Shown: positions 13,135-19,710 of the stretch, piece after piece | Numbering within the stretch: the first letter of the stretch is position 1 | How the letters are laid out: every line of letters begins with the position of its first letter | Source: an uncultured Lachnoclostridium sp. | Lineage (GTDB): Bacteria > Bacillota > Clostridia > Lachnospirales > Lachnospiraceae | DNA: 19,710 nucleotides | Direction of reading: 5' to 3' | NCBI GenBank assembly: GCA_902464595.1 | Contig: CABQJX010000045.1 | Location: forward strand, 1-19,710 | Position numbers and translations under genes: made by a program | Notes under the pieces: model-generated | Databases searched by the model: none | What the model saw: the letters and a program-made list of their open reading frames with translations, nothing else | Told to the model about the DNA's origin: nothing

Positions 13135-14475
13135 ATGGTTAAGGAAAATTTTCTGGCACAGTTTTATGGAAAGTCACAGAATTATACAGATATTCCTAAT
13201 AAATGGTATAAAGAGTACAATGTAAAAAAAGGCCTGCGCAATGAGGATGGAACCGGTGTCCGGGTAGGGCTTACAAGGGTTGCGGATGTTGTGGGATATG
13301 AGGAGACTGAGGATGGCATTAAGGCCATCCCAGGCCGCCTCTTATATCGGGGCGTAGATGTACTGGATCTGGTGAAGGGAAAGGGAACCAGCCATTTTGG
13401 ATATGAGGAGACCTGCTTTTTGCTTCTGTTCGGTTATCTGCCAAAGAAAGGGGAGCTGGATAAATTCTGCAGGGCATTGCGGGAGTGCTACGCGATTCCG
13501 GATGAGTTTGTGGAGATGAACCTGCTGCGCCTTCCTGGAAAGAATCTGATGAACAAGCTCCAGGACGCTGTCCTGACTCTCTACAATTACGATGAGGATC
13601 CTGACAATACAGATGTGTATGAGACATTGGTAAAGGGTGTGAACCTTTTGGCGAAGCTCCCCTCCATTGCCTGCTATGCATATCAGAGCAAGGTACACTA
13701 TTTTGACCGGGAGAGCCTTTTCATCCATTATGCAAATCCCCAGTATTCCATCGCAGAAAACTTTTTAAGCCTTCTGAGAAAGGATCAGAAGTTTACCCCC
13801 AAGGAGGCCAGCCTTTTAGATACGATCCTGATGCTTCATGCGGATCACGGCGGCGGAAACAACTCTACCTTTACCAATGTAGTGATCTCCTCCACGGGAA
13901 CGGATATGTATTCAACAGTCTGCGGCGGCATTGGTTCCTTAAAGGGCCCCCGCCACGGCGGCGCCAATATCAAGGTGGCAGAGATGATGGACGCTGTTTT
14001 GGAGGAGACTGGCGGCTATGACGCGGACGACAAAAAGATCCGACAGGCAGTCAATAAACTGATGGCAGGGGAGCTCTATGACGGTTCCGGCCTGATCTAC
14101 GGCTTCGGCCATGCTGTGTACACGATTTCTGATCCCCGTGCAGAGGTGCTCCGCTCCTGCTGCATGGAGGTGGCAAAGGAACAAAAGCATACAAAGGAGC
14201 TGGATTTCTATATGCGGTTTGAGCGCATTGCGAAAGAGATCATGGCAGAGGTCAAGGGAAAGCCCCTTCCTACCAATGTGGACTTTTACAGCGGCTTTGC
14301 CTACGGAATGCTGCGGATCCCGAGAGACCTTTACACCCCGCTTTTTGTGTGCAGCCGTATTGTGGGCTGGGTGGCTCATAATATTGAGAATAAGCTCTAC
14401 GACGGAAGGATCATGCGTCCTGCCACCAAATATGTAGGAGATGACATGGCTTATACGGCAATGGAGGAGCGGTAA
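13135..14475 (+). CDS. gltA: Citrate synthase
   Basis: Condenses oxaloacetate and acetyl-CoA to citrate. The 446-residue protein carries the three catalytic residues in context: His235 in LHADHGGGNN, His326 in GFGHAVY and Asp383 in VDFYSGF. SLKGPRHGGAN, also typical of the family, lies between them. It is somewhat longer than minimal bacterial citrate synthases because of an N-terminal extension of about 60 residues before the family's RLLYRGVDVLDLV region. AAGGAG ends 8 nt before the ATG. The second gene of the operon with the hydratase; no isocitrate dehydrogenase follows, since the next gene is convergent. A methylcitrate synthase activity cannot be excluded from sequence. Confidence 0.95.
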   Translation: MVKENFLAQFYGKSQNYTDIPNKWYKEYNVKKGLRNEDGTGVRVGLTRVADVVGYEETEDGIKAIPGRLLYRGVDVLDLVKGKGTSHFGYEETCFLLLFGYLPKKGELDKFCRALRECYAIPDEFVEMNLLRLPGKNLMNKLQDAVLTLYNYDEDPDNTDVYETLVKGVNLLAKLPSIACYAYQSKVHYFDRESLFIHYANPQYSIAENFLSLLRKDQKFTPKEASLLDTILMLHADHGGGNNSTFTNVVISSTGTDMYSTVCGGIGSLKGPRHGGANIKVAEMMDAVLEETGGYDADDKKIRQAVNKLMAGELYDGSGLIYGFGHAVYTISDPRAEVLRSCCMEVAKEQKHTKELDFYMRFERIAKEIMAEVKGKPLPTNVDFYSGFAYGMLRIPRDLYTPLFVCSRIVGWVAHNIENKLYDGRIMRPATKYVGDDMAYTAMEER

Positions 14476-14499
14476 GGCTCTTATCCGGAGCATGATTTC

Positions 14500-14531
14500 G
14501 ACTTCCTGTAAGGATCGTCCTACAGGAAGTC
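14500..14531. terminator. Hairpin between convergent genes, possible bidirectional terminator
   Basis: GACTTCCTGTA and TACAGGAAGTC form a perfect 11-bp stem around a 10-nt loop, 24 nt after the citrate synthase stop and overlapping the last codons of the convergent helicase gene. Neither direction has a T tract after the stem, so it is not a classic intrinsic terminator. It may work with Rho or block 3' exonucleases. Confidence 0.4.
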
Positions 14532-17500
14532 AAAAAGGCTCATCTGTTTAGGGTGTTCCTCTGCCTGTGAGGCCGGTTCTGCCTGGATGGCAGAGGAAGG
14601 GATCTCTTTTAAAAATGGAGACGGCTCTCCCGAAGTGGTGAGGATCAGTTCTTTTTCTGCCCGTGTCATACCTACGTATACAAGCCGGCGCTCCTCCTCT
14701 GTGTCAGTTCCTTTCTCCTCCGGATTTAGGGGAATAAGTCCCTTTTTCATGCCATAGAGGAATACAATAGGAAATTCCAGTCCCTTGGAGGCGTGAAGGG
14801 TCATAAGGGTTACAGCATCCGAGGGGCGGGAGAGCTGTCCGCTGAACTGGATATCGCAGCCCTGACCGAAGGTTATGGTATAGAGCAGCTCCTCCATGCT
14901 TTTGTGGAAATAGGACATGGACAGAAGCTTGTCCAGCCCATGGGCTTGTTTTGGCGGTATGAGGGAGATCCAGTCCTTTAAGAACTTCCACGGTTTGTCT
15001 TTTTTTATGCGGGGGAGAAACAGTTCCTTCAGCTCTTGAAAATCCAGGCTGCCGGATAAATGTCTTTGGCACAGGGAGACTGCCTCGCTGAGCCTGGGGG
15101 AAGTGCCTTTTTGATCCAATTCTAACAGCGCGTCAAAAAAAGCATTTGAAGCCTGGACTGCGGGGGCGTCTAACTCCTCCTTCTGTCCGGCAACCACATA
15201 GGGGATCCCTTCTTTTTTCAGACACTGTTCCAGAAGATGGGCCTGATAATTGGTCCGGTAGAGAACAGCAATATCAGAAAAACCTTGAGGGCGGTTCCTT
15301 TGCCTGCCTGATTGGCTGTGGGCTTCCAGCATATCAATCCCGCCTACAATGCGGCTGATCTCCTTTGTGATGAAAACTGCTTCCTCCATACTGCTGCTTC
15401 CTGTGATAAGGCGTATGGGAACAGAAGATGGAAGAACGGAAGTAAGGCTTCGCTTCCCTCCCGGATTACAGGAGATAAGAGGAAGGGCTCCCGCCAATAT
15501 CTCAGGCGTGCAGCGGTAACAGGAGGTGAGGCGCACTGTGGACAGATCCGGGAAGTCCTCCTTTAAACGGTCGAAGAAATGGCTGCCGCTGCCGCGAAAG
15601 CTGTAGATAGACTGATCTGGATCTCCGATCACAAAGAGCTCTCTGCCTCCTTTGTTCCATGCCTTTACCAGTTCATACTGTACTGGGTCAATATCCTGAA
15701 ATTCATCGATCAGGAGATAGGAAAAATGTTGTTTCCGGTACTGAACCCCTTTCTCCTCTTTTAGGAGACGTAAGGTATAAAGGAGCAGGTCATCAAAATC
15801 CATAAGACCGGCCTTATGCAAAAGAGCCTGGTAGCGGGCTGCTCCCTCCTTAAAAGAAACAGGATCGGCGATCCCCCTGAAATATGGGGCTTTTTTTGAA
15901 TCCAGGGAATCTGGGGACATCTCTGTCTTTAGGAGAGAGAGGGCGCTAAGAAATTGTTTCGGTGAGCAGGTCAAATTTAAATCTTCAATCACTTCCTGAG
16001 CCCACTGGCTTTTTTGCATTTCTTCTGCAAGGATTGGCTCCTGTCCTGCCTTGGTGAGGAGTTTCATGGAGAGTGAGTGAAAGGTTCCGATCTGTATCTG
16101 ATTTAAACTCCGTCTGTTTTCCAGAGCGTCTCCAAGGCGTTTGCGCAGCTGGGATGCAGCCTGGTGGGTGAAGGTCACTGCGGTGATCTCAGAGGGCTTC
16201 ACGCCCCGGTCTTTGATGAGATGGAGGATGCGGGAGACCAGGGTTTTTGTCTTTCCGGAACCAGGACCGGCGATTACGGCAGTTGCCGGGGAAATACAGG
16301 ATACGGCTTTTTCCTGGTCTGGATCCAGCTGGGAGCGGGAAGTGCAGGAGCAAGGCAGATCCTGCGCCTGGGCCGGAGCTGAGGCAGAGAGACCAGTTTT
16401 CTCAAAAGCTTCCCTTACTTCCCTTTCTTTCTTTTGATTTTCTTCTTCCAATTCTCCATGTTCCAATTTCAATTCTTCTGAAAAAAGGGACAGCTGTCCT
16501 TCCACATTTTCGAGTTCATCCATTAAAAATAAGCGCATGGAGCCATATTCCCCGTCATATCCGGGTTTCCAGTCTACCTTGCCCTCCCTCAGATGACGGA
16601 TCCCTTCAGCCGTTAATGTACCTCCTATGTCTTTTATGTCAGACAGAGGAGCCTGGCGGAGAATATAAAATTCGTTTCCCAGCTCCTCAAGCATATGCTC
16701 GTATTGGCGGGATACCTTGACGCTGGCAGGTGAGGAGCCCATGGCGGCGGCGATCACCTCATGTAAGGGGATCAGATTTTCGTAAGGGCGATCCTTGAGC
16801 GGCGTATAAGGTTCCCTGCGGTCAGCCAGCTGCTCCACCCGGTGGAGGACGCCGGTAGTAAGCTTTTTGCCGCATACAGGGCAGATGCCGCCGTAGGCTT
16901 CCGCCTGGGAAGGGCTGAGGCACAGATGGCATTTCCGGTGGCCGTCAAAGTGATATTTTCCTTCTTCCGGAAAAAATTCGATGGTCCCGCAAAGCCCTTT
17001 TCCATGCTGGATTGCACTGTAAAGCCCGCCGTAAGACATATCAATGTCAAAGAGATTGGCCTCCCTTCCAAGTTTGGAAGGGGAATGGGCGTCGGAGTTA
17101 GAGATCAGGTGATAGTCGTCCAGAGCTGACAGCCGGCGGTTCATGGCCGGGTCAGAGGACAGCCCTGTTTCCAGGGCATGGATATGGGGTGTTAGATCCT
17201 CATAGCACTCCTCAATGGAGTCAAAGCCGGAAAAAGCGCCGAAAAGGGAAAAATGAGGGGTCCAAATGTGGGCCGGGACATAGATGGCTTCCGGGCAGGC
17301 TTCCAGAGTGATGTCTAACAGGTCACGGCAGTCCAAGCCCAGGATAGGCCGTCCGTCAGAATGGATATTTCCAATGGCCTCCAAACGTTTGGACAGTATT
17401 TCGGCGGCCTCCAGGCTGGGAAGAAGGATCAGGCTGTGTACCTTGCGCACCCGCCCGTTTTTTTTATAAATAGAGCTTATTTCCCCGCTGATGACAAAGC

Positions 17501-17744
17501 GAGGGCTGATCCGCTCCCTCATAGGGGAGGGGAGAAGATACTCTTTTTTTAGTGTATAAAGGCCCTCCTGGGCAGGCTCCAGCTTCTGGGCCAGCTCCTC
17601 CCGCCAGGCCGGGTGGGTGAAGTCGCCTGTTCCCAACAGATGGATGCCCTTTTTTCCCGCCCACAGCTCCAGACGTTCCGGAGTCAGCTCTTTGCTGGTG
17701 GCCCTGGAATAGTGGGAATGTATATGTAGATCACTAATGTACAT
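14520..17744 (-). CDS. Endonuclease Q-like PHP nuclease fused to UvrD-type helicase
   Basis: A 1074-residue two-enzyme protein. Residues 1 to about 400 match the TIGR00375/endonuclease Q family. The PHP metal-site motifs are DLHIHSHYS (His7, His9), TGDFTHP (Asp41, His44), Glu88, His103, His159 and NSDAHS (Asp218, His220). A zinc finger follows, Cys272-x2-Cys275-x12-Cys288-x2-Cys291. After a charged linker, residues from about 473 form an SF1 helicase: LDPDQ, GPGSGKT (Lys498), GTFHSL, IDEFQD (Asp680, Glu681), GDPDQSIYSFRG (707-718), TLHASKG (982-988) and RRLVYVGMTRAEKEL. Clamp-like motifs are QLSLF (417-421) and QMSLF (1067-1071). ATG 17744 has AGGTG 6 nt upstream; GTG 17753 is in frame but less likely. 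Endonuclease Q cuts DNA 5' of deaminated bases, so DNA repair is inferred. Confidence 0.93.
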   Translation of the reverse strand: MYISDLHIHSHYSRATSKELTPERLELWAGKKGIHLLGTGDFTHPAWREELAQKLEPAQEGLYTLKKEYLLPSPMRERISPRFVISGEISSIYKKNGRVRKVHSLILLPSLEAAEILSKRLEAIGNIHSDGRPILGLDCRDLLDITLEACPEAIYVPAHIWTPHFSLFGAFSGFDSIEECYEDLTPHIHALETGLSSDPAMNRRLSALDDYHLISNSDAHSPSKLGREANLFDIDMSYGGLYSAIQHGKGLCGTIEFFPEEGKYHFDGHRKCHLCLSPSQAEAYGGICPVCGKKLTTGVLHRVEQLADRREPYTPLKDRPYENLIPLHEVIAAAMGSSPASVKVSRQYEHMLEELGNEFYILRQAPLSDIKDIGGTLTAEGIRHLREGKVDWKPGYDGEYGSMRLFLMDELENVEGQLSLFSEELKLEHGELEEENQKKEREVREAFEKTGLSASAPAQAQDLPCSCTSRSQLDPDQEKAVSCISPATAVIAGPGSGKTKTLVSRILHLIKDRGVKPSEITAVTFTHQAASQLRKRLGDALENRRSLNQIQIGTFHSLSMKLLTKAGQEPILAEEMQKSQWAQEVIEDLNLTCSPKQFLSALSLLKTEMSPDSLDSKKAPYFRGIADPVSFKEGAARYQALLHKAGLMDFDDLLLYTLRLLKEEKGVQYRKQHFSYLLIDEFQDIDPVQYELVKAWNKGGRELFVIGDPDQSIYSFRGSGSHFFDRLKEDFPDLSTVRLTSCYRCTPEILAGALPLISCNPGGKRSLTSVLPSSVPIRLITGSSSMEEAVFITKEISRIVGGIDMLEAHSQSGRQRNRPQGFSDIAVLYRTNYQAHLLEQCLKKEGIPYVVAGQKEELDAPAVQASNAFFDALLELDQKGTSPRLSEAVSLCQRHLSGSLDFQELKELFLPRIKKDKPWKFLKDWISLIPPKQAHGLDKLLSMSYFHKSMEELLYTITFGQGCDIQFSGQLSRPSDAVTLMTLHASKGLEFPIVFLYGMKKGLIPLNPEEKGTDTEEERRLVYVGMTRAEKELILTTSGEPSPFLKEIPSSAIQAEPASQAEEHPKQMSLFDFL

Positions 17745-17813
17745 GAGATGCACCTGCTTTCTTGAGTTTACGGTCAGAGGGATCCGTATTTCCTCATCTG
17801 ACGGTACGGTCTT

Positions 17814-17842
17814 ATTATACTCGTTAAAGAGGAGAATGTCAT
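17814..17842 (-). promoter_or_regulatory. Promoter of the nuclease-helicase gene
   Basis: ATGACA (17842-17837), a 17-bp spacer and perfect TATAAT (17819-17814) on the minus strand predict a start near 17807. The -35 box overlaps the start codon of the divergent small ORF. Confidence 0.7.
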
Positions 17843-18080
17843 GGGCGTTTTTATTATTTTGGCGGCCTTATCCTGCTTTTTGGGGAGGATCCTGAGGCTG
17901 GATTGGCGGCGCAGCAGCTGTCCGGGAAATAGAAAATGGGGAAACTCAAGAGAAAAGGTTATAGAAAGTTTGCGGCTCAGGAAGTATAATGAAAAGAGAG
18001 AATGGCTGTGGGGAGAAAAGGAGAAGGAGGAAGGAAGATGGGGAAGGATGCCTGGATATGGAAGACGACAGCAGCTATAG
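17841..18080 (+). CDS. Possible small membrane protein, unknown function
   Basis: A 79-codon frame with a good ribosome binding site (AGAGGAG, 6 nt before the ATG). It begins with a hydrophobic segment MGVFIILAALSCFLGRIL followed by a basic, Trp- and Glu-rich tail. The 3' end overlaps the lipoprotein gene by 43 nt in another frame, and the C-terminal residues from about 66 onward are encoded by that overlap, so they may be poorly conserved. The N-terminal half may be a real small membrane protein. I recognise no family. No convincing promoter on this strand was found. Confidence 0.4.
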   Translation: MGVFIILAALSCFLGRILRLDWRRSSCPGNRKWGNSREKVIESLRLRKYNEKREWLWGEKEKEEGRWGRMPGYGRRQQL

Positions 18081-19600
18081 CAGGAGCAGCCCTCTTTTTG
18101 TCCGCATGCAGCGGACAGGGTGAGAGGATGACGTCAAAGGCTATGAGAGAACAGGAAATAGAAAAACAGGAAAAAGAGGTTTTTTTGGCAGGGCAGACGA
18201 AGGAAAGCCCAAAGAAAACAGAAAAAGCAGAGCCAGGGGAAAGATCAGAGCCGTCAGAAAGATCGGAGTCATCGGAAAAATCCAGAGGAAGGATCGGAGA
18301 AAATCTGGGTATGGATCCCCTGTTTTTGGATGAAACTTATTATATGGCAGGGGATGTGAATGTGACTCTGACCGCTTATCCGGATTATCCATCAGGGGGA
18401 GACGAGTTTGCAGCAGATGATCTGCAGCTGTTTTTTGACGAATGGCAGACCGGAGATGGGAGGAGGGGGAGCAAAGCCCTTGTCAGCCTTCACACAGAAC
18501 CGGGGAAAACGGTTTATCATGTGCGGGAAACGGTTTCTCAGTACGGAACCGATCCTGAGACAGGATGGCAGAAGATAGAGAAGGAAGAAGCCAGGGACAT
18601 GGAGATCTCCTTTGAAGGCGGCCAGCCGGAGGGGACAAGGATCCTGGTGGAGGGCGATGTGCCGTTTGCAGGAATCTATTACCGGTCAGGCGCAATTTCA
18701 GAGATTGGAGTGAGAGGGCGCTATTTCAGTCCCGGGGAGGTGTCTTATCTTCCCTCGGAGAATTTATCTTTGCTGAGAAATACCGTTTATGCCCTTCACG
18801 GAAGAAAATTTAAGGATCCCAAACTACAGGATTATTTTGACAGCCAGTTCTGGTACAGGGGAAGGATTAAACCGGAAGATTTTTCAGACGAGGTTTTCAA
18901 TGACAGGGAACGGGCGAATGTGAAGCTGATCCAACGCCTGGAGCAGTCCCGGCCCCTTCCGTCACAAAAAGATCTGTACAGAGGGCCAGACGAAAAAGAG
19001 CCGGCCCCTTATCTGAAGTGGTTAGAAGAAGGGTTAAAAGAGGGAGGCGCGTTTGGCTGTCACTGCAGCCTGACAGGATTGACTCTCAGCCATAACATAG
19101 GACTGACAGCCGATAGGAAGGAAGCTGCCGATTGCGGAGAGTTCTGGGAAATGGATGGAGAGATCAGATGGCCAGTGACATTGACGAGAGAGCAGTGGGA
19201 GCAGGTGAGAAAAGGGGAAACCGTTGAATTGACGGTCGATGAGCTGACAGGCGAGAAAAATCTTCTCTCCTATGATAGGGATACGGGTTATCTCTTTTAC
19301 CGTGCGGGGGAACAGCCGGTAGAGAGGAATACCTCCGTATTTTATGATTATTCTTCCGGCCTTTATTACATTACTCAGGACAGCGACGATATGGTAATGA
19401 AACGAGTTTATCAGGGAAAGATACGGATTGCCAAGGGAGCAGTGTGTGGGGCAAATGTGAATCTGATGGAGGCTTCAAAAGAAAGCCAGGAGATCCTTTT
19501 GGAGTCGGATACAGGGTATGGGGAGCAGTTTTTAGGGGGGAACTGCCTGGTCTATGACGTAAAAGGATATATACTGGCTTTGTATTCTCTGGGAGATTAA
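18038..19600 (+). CDS. Lipoprotein with YARHG domain
   Basis: A 520-residue predicted surface lipoprotein. The signal peptide MGKDAWIWKTTAAIAGAALF ends in LSAC (lipid-modified Cys24). A charged, Ser/Glu-rich linker (about 28-90) has imperfect six-residue repeats (ERSEPS, ERSESS). The YARHG domain (about 240-300) shows LRNTVYALHGRKFKD, LQDYFDSQFWY and a trailing NDRERANVKLI, with YALHG in place of the consensus YARHG. The C-terminal region (about 330-520) is unrecognised and ends in VYDVKGYILALYSLGD. ATG 18038 is chosen over ATG 18002 because AGGAGG lies 7 nt upstream and the signal peptide then starts at residue 1. YARHG proteins are extracellular and mostly of unknown function. Confidence 0.85.
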   Translation: MGKDAWIWKTTAAIAGAALFLSACSGQGERMTSKAMREQEIEKQEKEVFLAGQTKESPKKTEKAEPGERSEPSERSESSEKSRGRIGENLGMDPLFLDETYYMAGDVNVTLTAYPDYPSGGDEFAADDLQLFFDEWQTGDGRRGSKALVSLHTEPGKTVYHVRETVSQYGTDPETGWQKIEKEEARDMEISFEGGQPEGTRILVEGDVPFAGIYYRSGAISEIGVRGRYFSPGEVSYLPSENLSLLRNTVYALHGRKFKDPKLQDYFDSQFWYRGRIKPEDFSDEVFNDRERANVKLIQRLEQSRPLPSQKDLYRGPDEKEPAPYLKWLEEGLKEGGAFGCHCSLTGLTLSHNIGLTADRKEAADCGEFWEMDGEIRWPVTLTREQWEQVRKGETVELTVDELTGEKNLLSYDRDTGYLFYRAGEQPVERNTSVFYDYSSGLYYITQDSDDMVMKRVYQGKIRIAKGAVCGANVNLMEASKESQEILLESDTGYGEQFLGGNCLVYDVKGYILALYSLGD

Positions 19601-19633
19601 CAGAAGATAAATAATAGCCTCTAAAGCGCCTGC

Positions 19634-19710
19634 TTACTTGGGAACGGAAGGTTGGCTGAACTGATATGTAATGACTTTTGTCAAGAGGTAAACTGCAAAA
19701 ATCACCACAA
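19634..19710 (-). CDS. Possible C-terminus of a membrane protein, truncated at the window edge
   Basis: On the minus strand one frame is open from the edge to TAA at 19636-19634 and reads VVIFAVYLLTKVITYQF followed by SQPSVPK. A hydrophobic stretch and short polar tail look like the last transmembrane segment of a protein encoded to the right, convergent with the lipoprotein gene. Only about 24 residues are visible, so chance is possible. Confidence 0.35.
   Translation of the reverse strand, partial: VVIFAVYLLTKVITYQFSQPSVPK

Noticed and set aside
18002..18037. Upstream ATG for the YARHG lipoprotein
   Set aside because: It would put 12 charged residues before the signal peptide; ATG 18038 has AGGAGG at 7 nt.
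1..19710. tRNA, rRNA, CRISPR array, insertion sequence or phage genes
   Set aside because: No cloverleaf-like segment, regular repeat-spacer array, transposase or integrase motif, or phage structural gene was seen by eye on either strand.

Overview
The window looks like chromosomal DNA of a Gram-positive anaerobe of the Clostridia, most likely a Lachnospiraceae gut bacterium. This is inferred from strong AGGAGG-type ribosome binding sites, a T-box leader, rubredoxin, a cytidylate-kinase-like protein, a YARHG lipoprotein and moderate GC content. I see no prophage, insertion sequence, CRISPR array, rRNA or tRNA. It reads as a compact core-genome segment with genes on both strands.

Layout. (1) 1-842, minus: start of a lipoprotein substrate-binding subunit of an ABC transporter, running off the left edge behind a T-box leader whose specifier (UGG) and acceptor-pairing bulge (UGGC) both point to tRNA-Trp. 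(2) 962-1600, plus: cytidylate-kinase-like protein with its own terminator. (3) 1680-5143, minus: aromatic operon aroF (DAHP synthase), tyrA (prephenate dehydrogenase with ACT domain) and aroA (EPSP synthase), with a clear promoter and terminator. Tryptophan uptake and tyrosine/phenylalanine precursor synthesis therefore lie close together. (4) 5438-8248, plus: an EF-G paralogue and a small membrane-anchored protein. (5) 8258-10567: rubredoxin (plus), a Crp/Fnr-family regulator (minus) and a CAAX-type membrane protease (plus). A 24-bp perfect palindrome lies between the last two, and a degenerate copy lies in front of rubredoxin at the class II activator position. (6) 10645-14475, plus: an aconitase-family hydratase and citrate synthase, the first steps of the oxidative TCA branch toward 2-oxoglutarate and glutamate. 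(7) 14520-17744, minus: a 1074-residue fusion of an endonuclease Q-like PHP nuclease to a UvrD-type helicase, with two predicted beta-clamp binding motifs. (8) 17841-19600, plus: a possible small membrane protein and a YARHG-domain lipoprotein. A putative membrane-protein C-terminus enters on the minus strand at the right edge.

The two most interesting items are the nuclease-helicase fusion, which may couple recognition of deaminated bases, strand unwinding and clamp tethering in one polypeptide, and the small Crp/Fnr circuit around rubredoxin. Start sites were chosen by ribosome-binding-site spacing. Several differ from the longest open frame, as stated in each entry. Functions are inferred from motifs read by eye; no database search was run.
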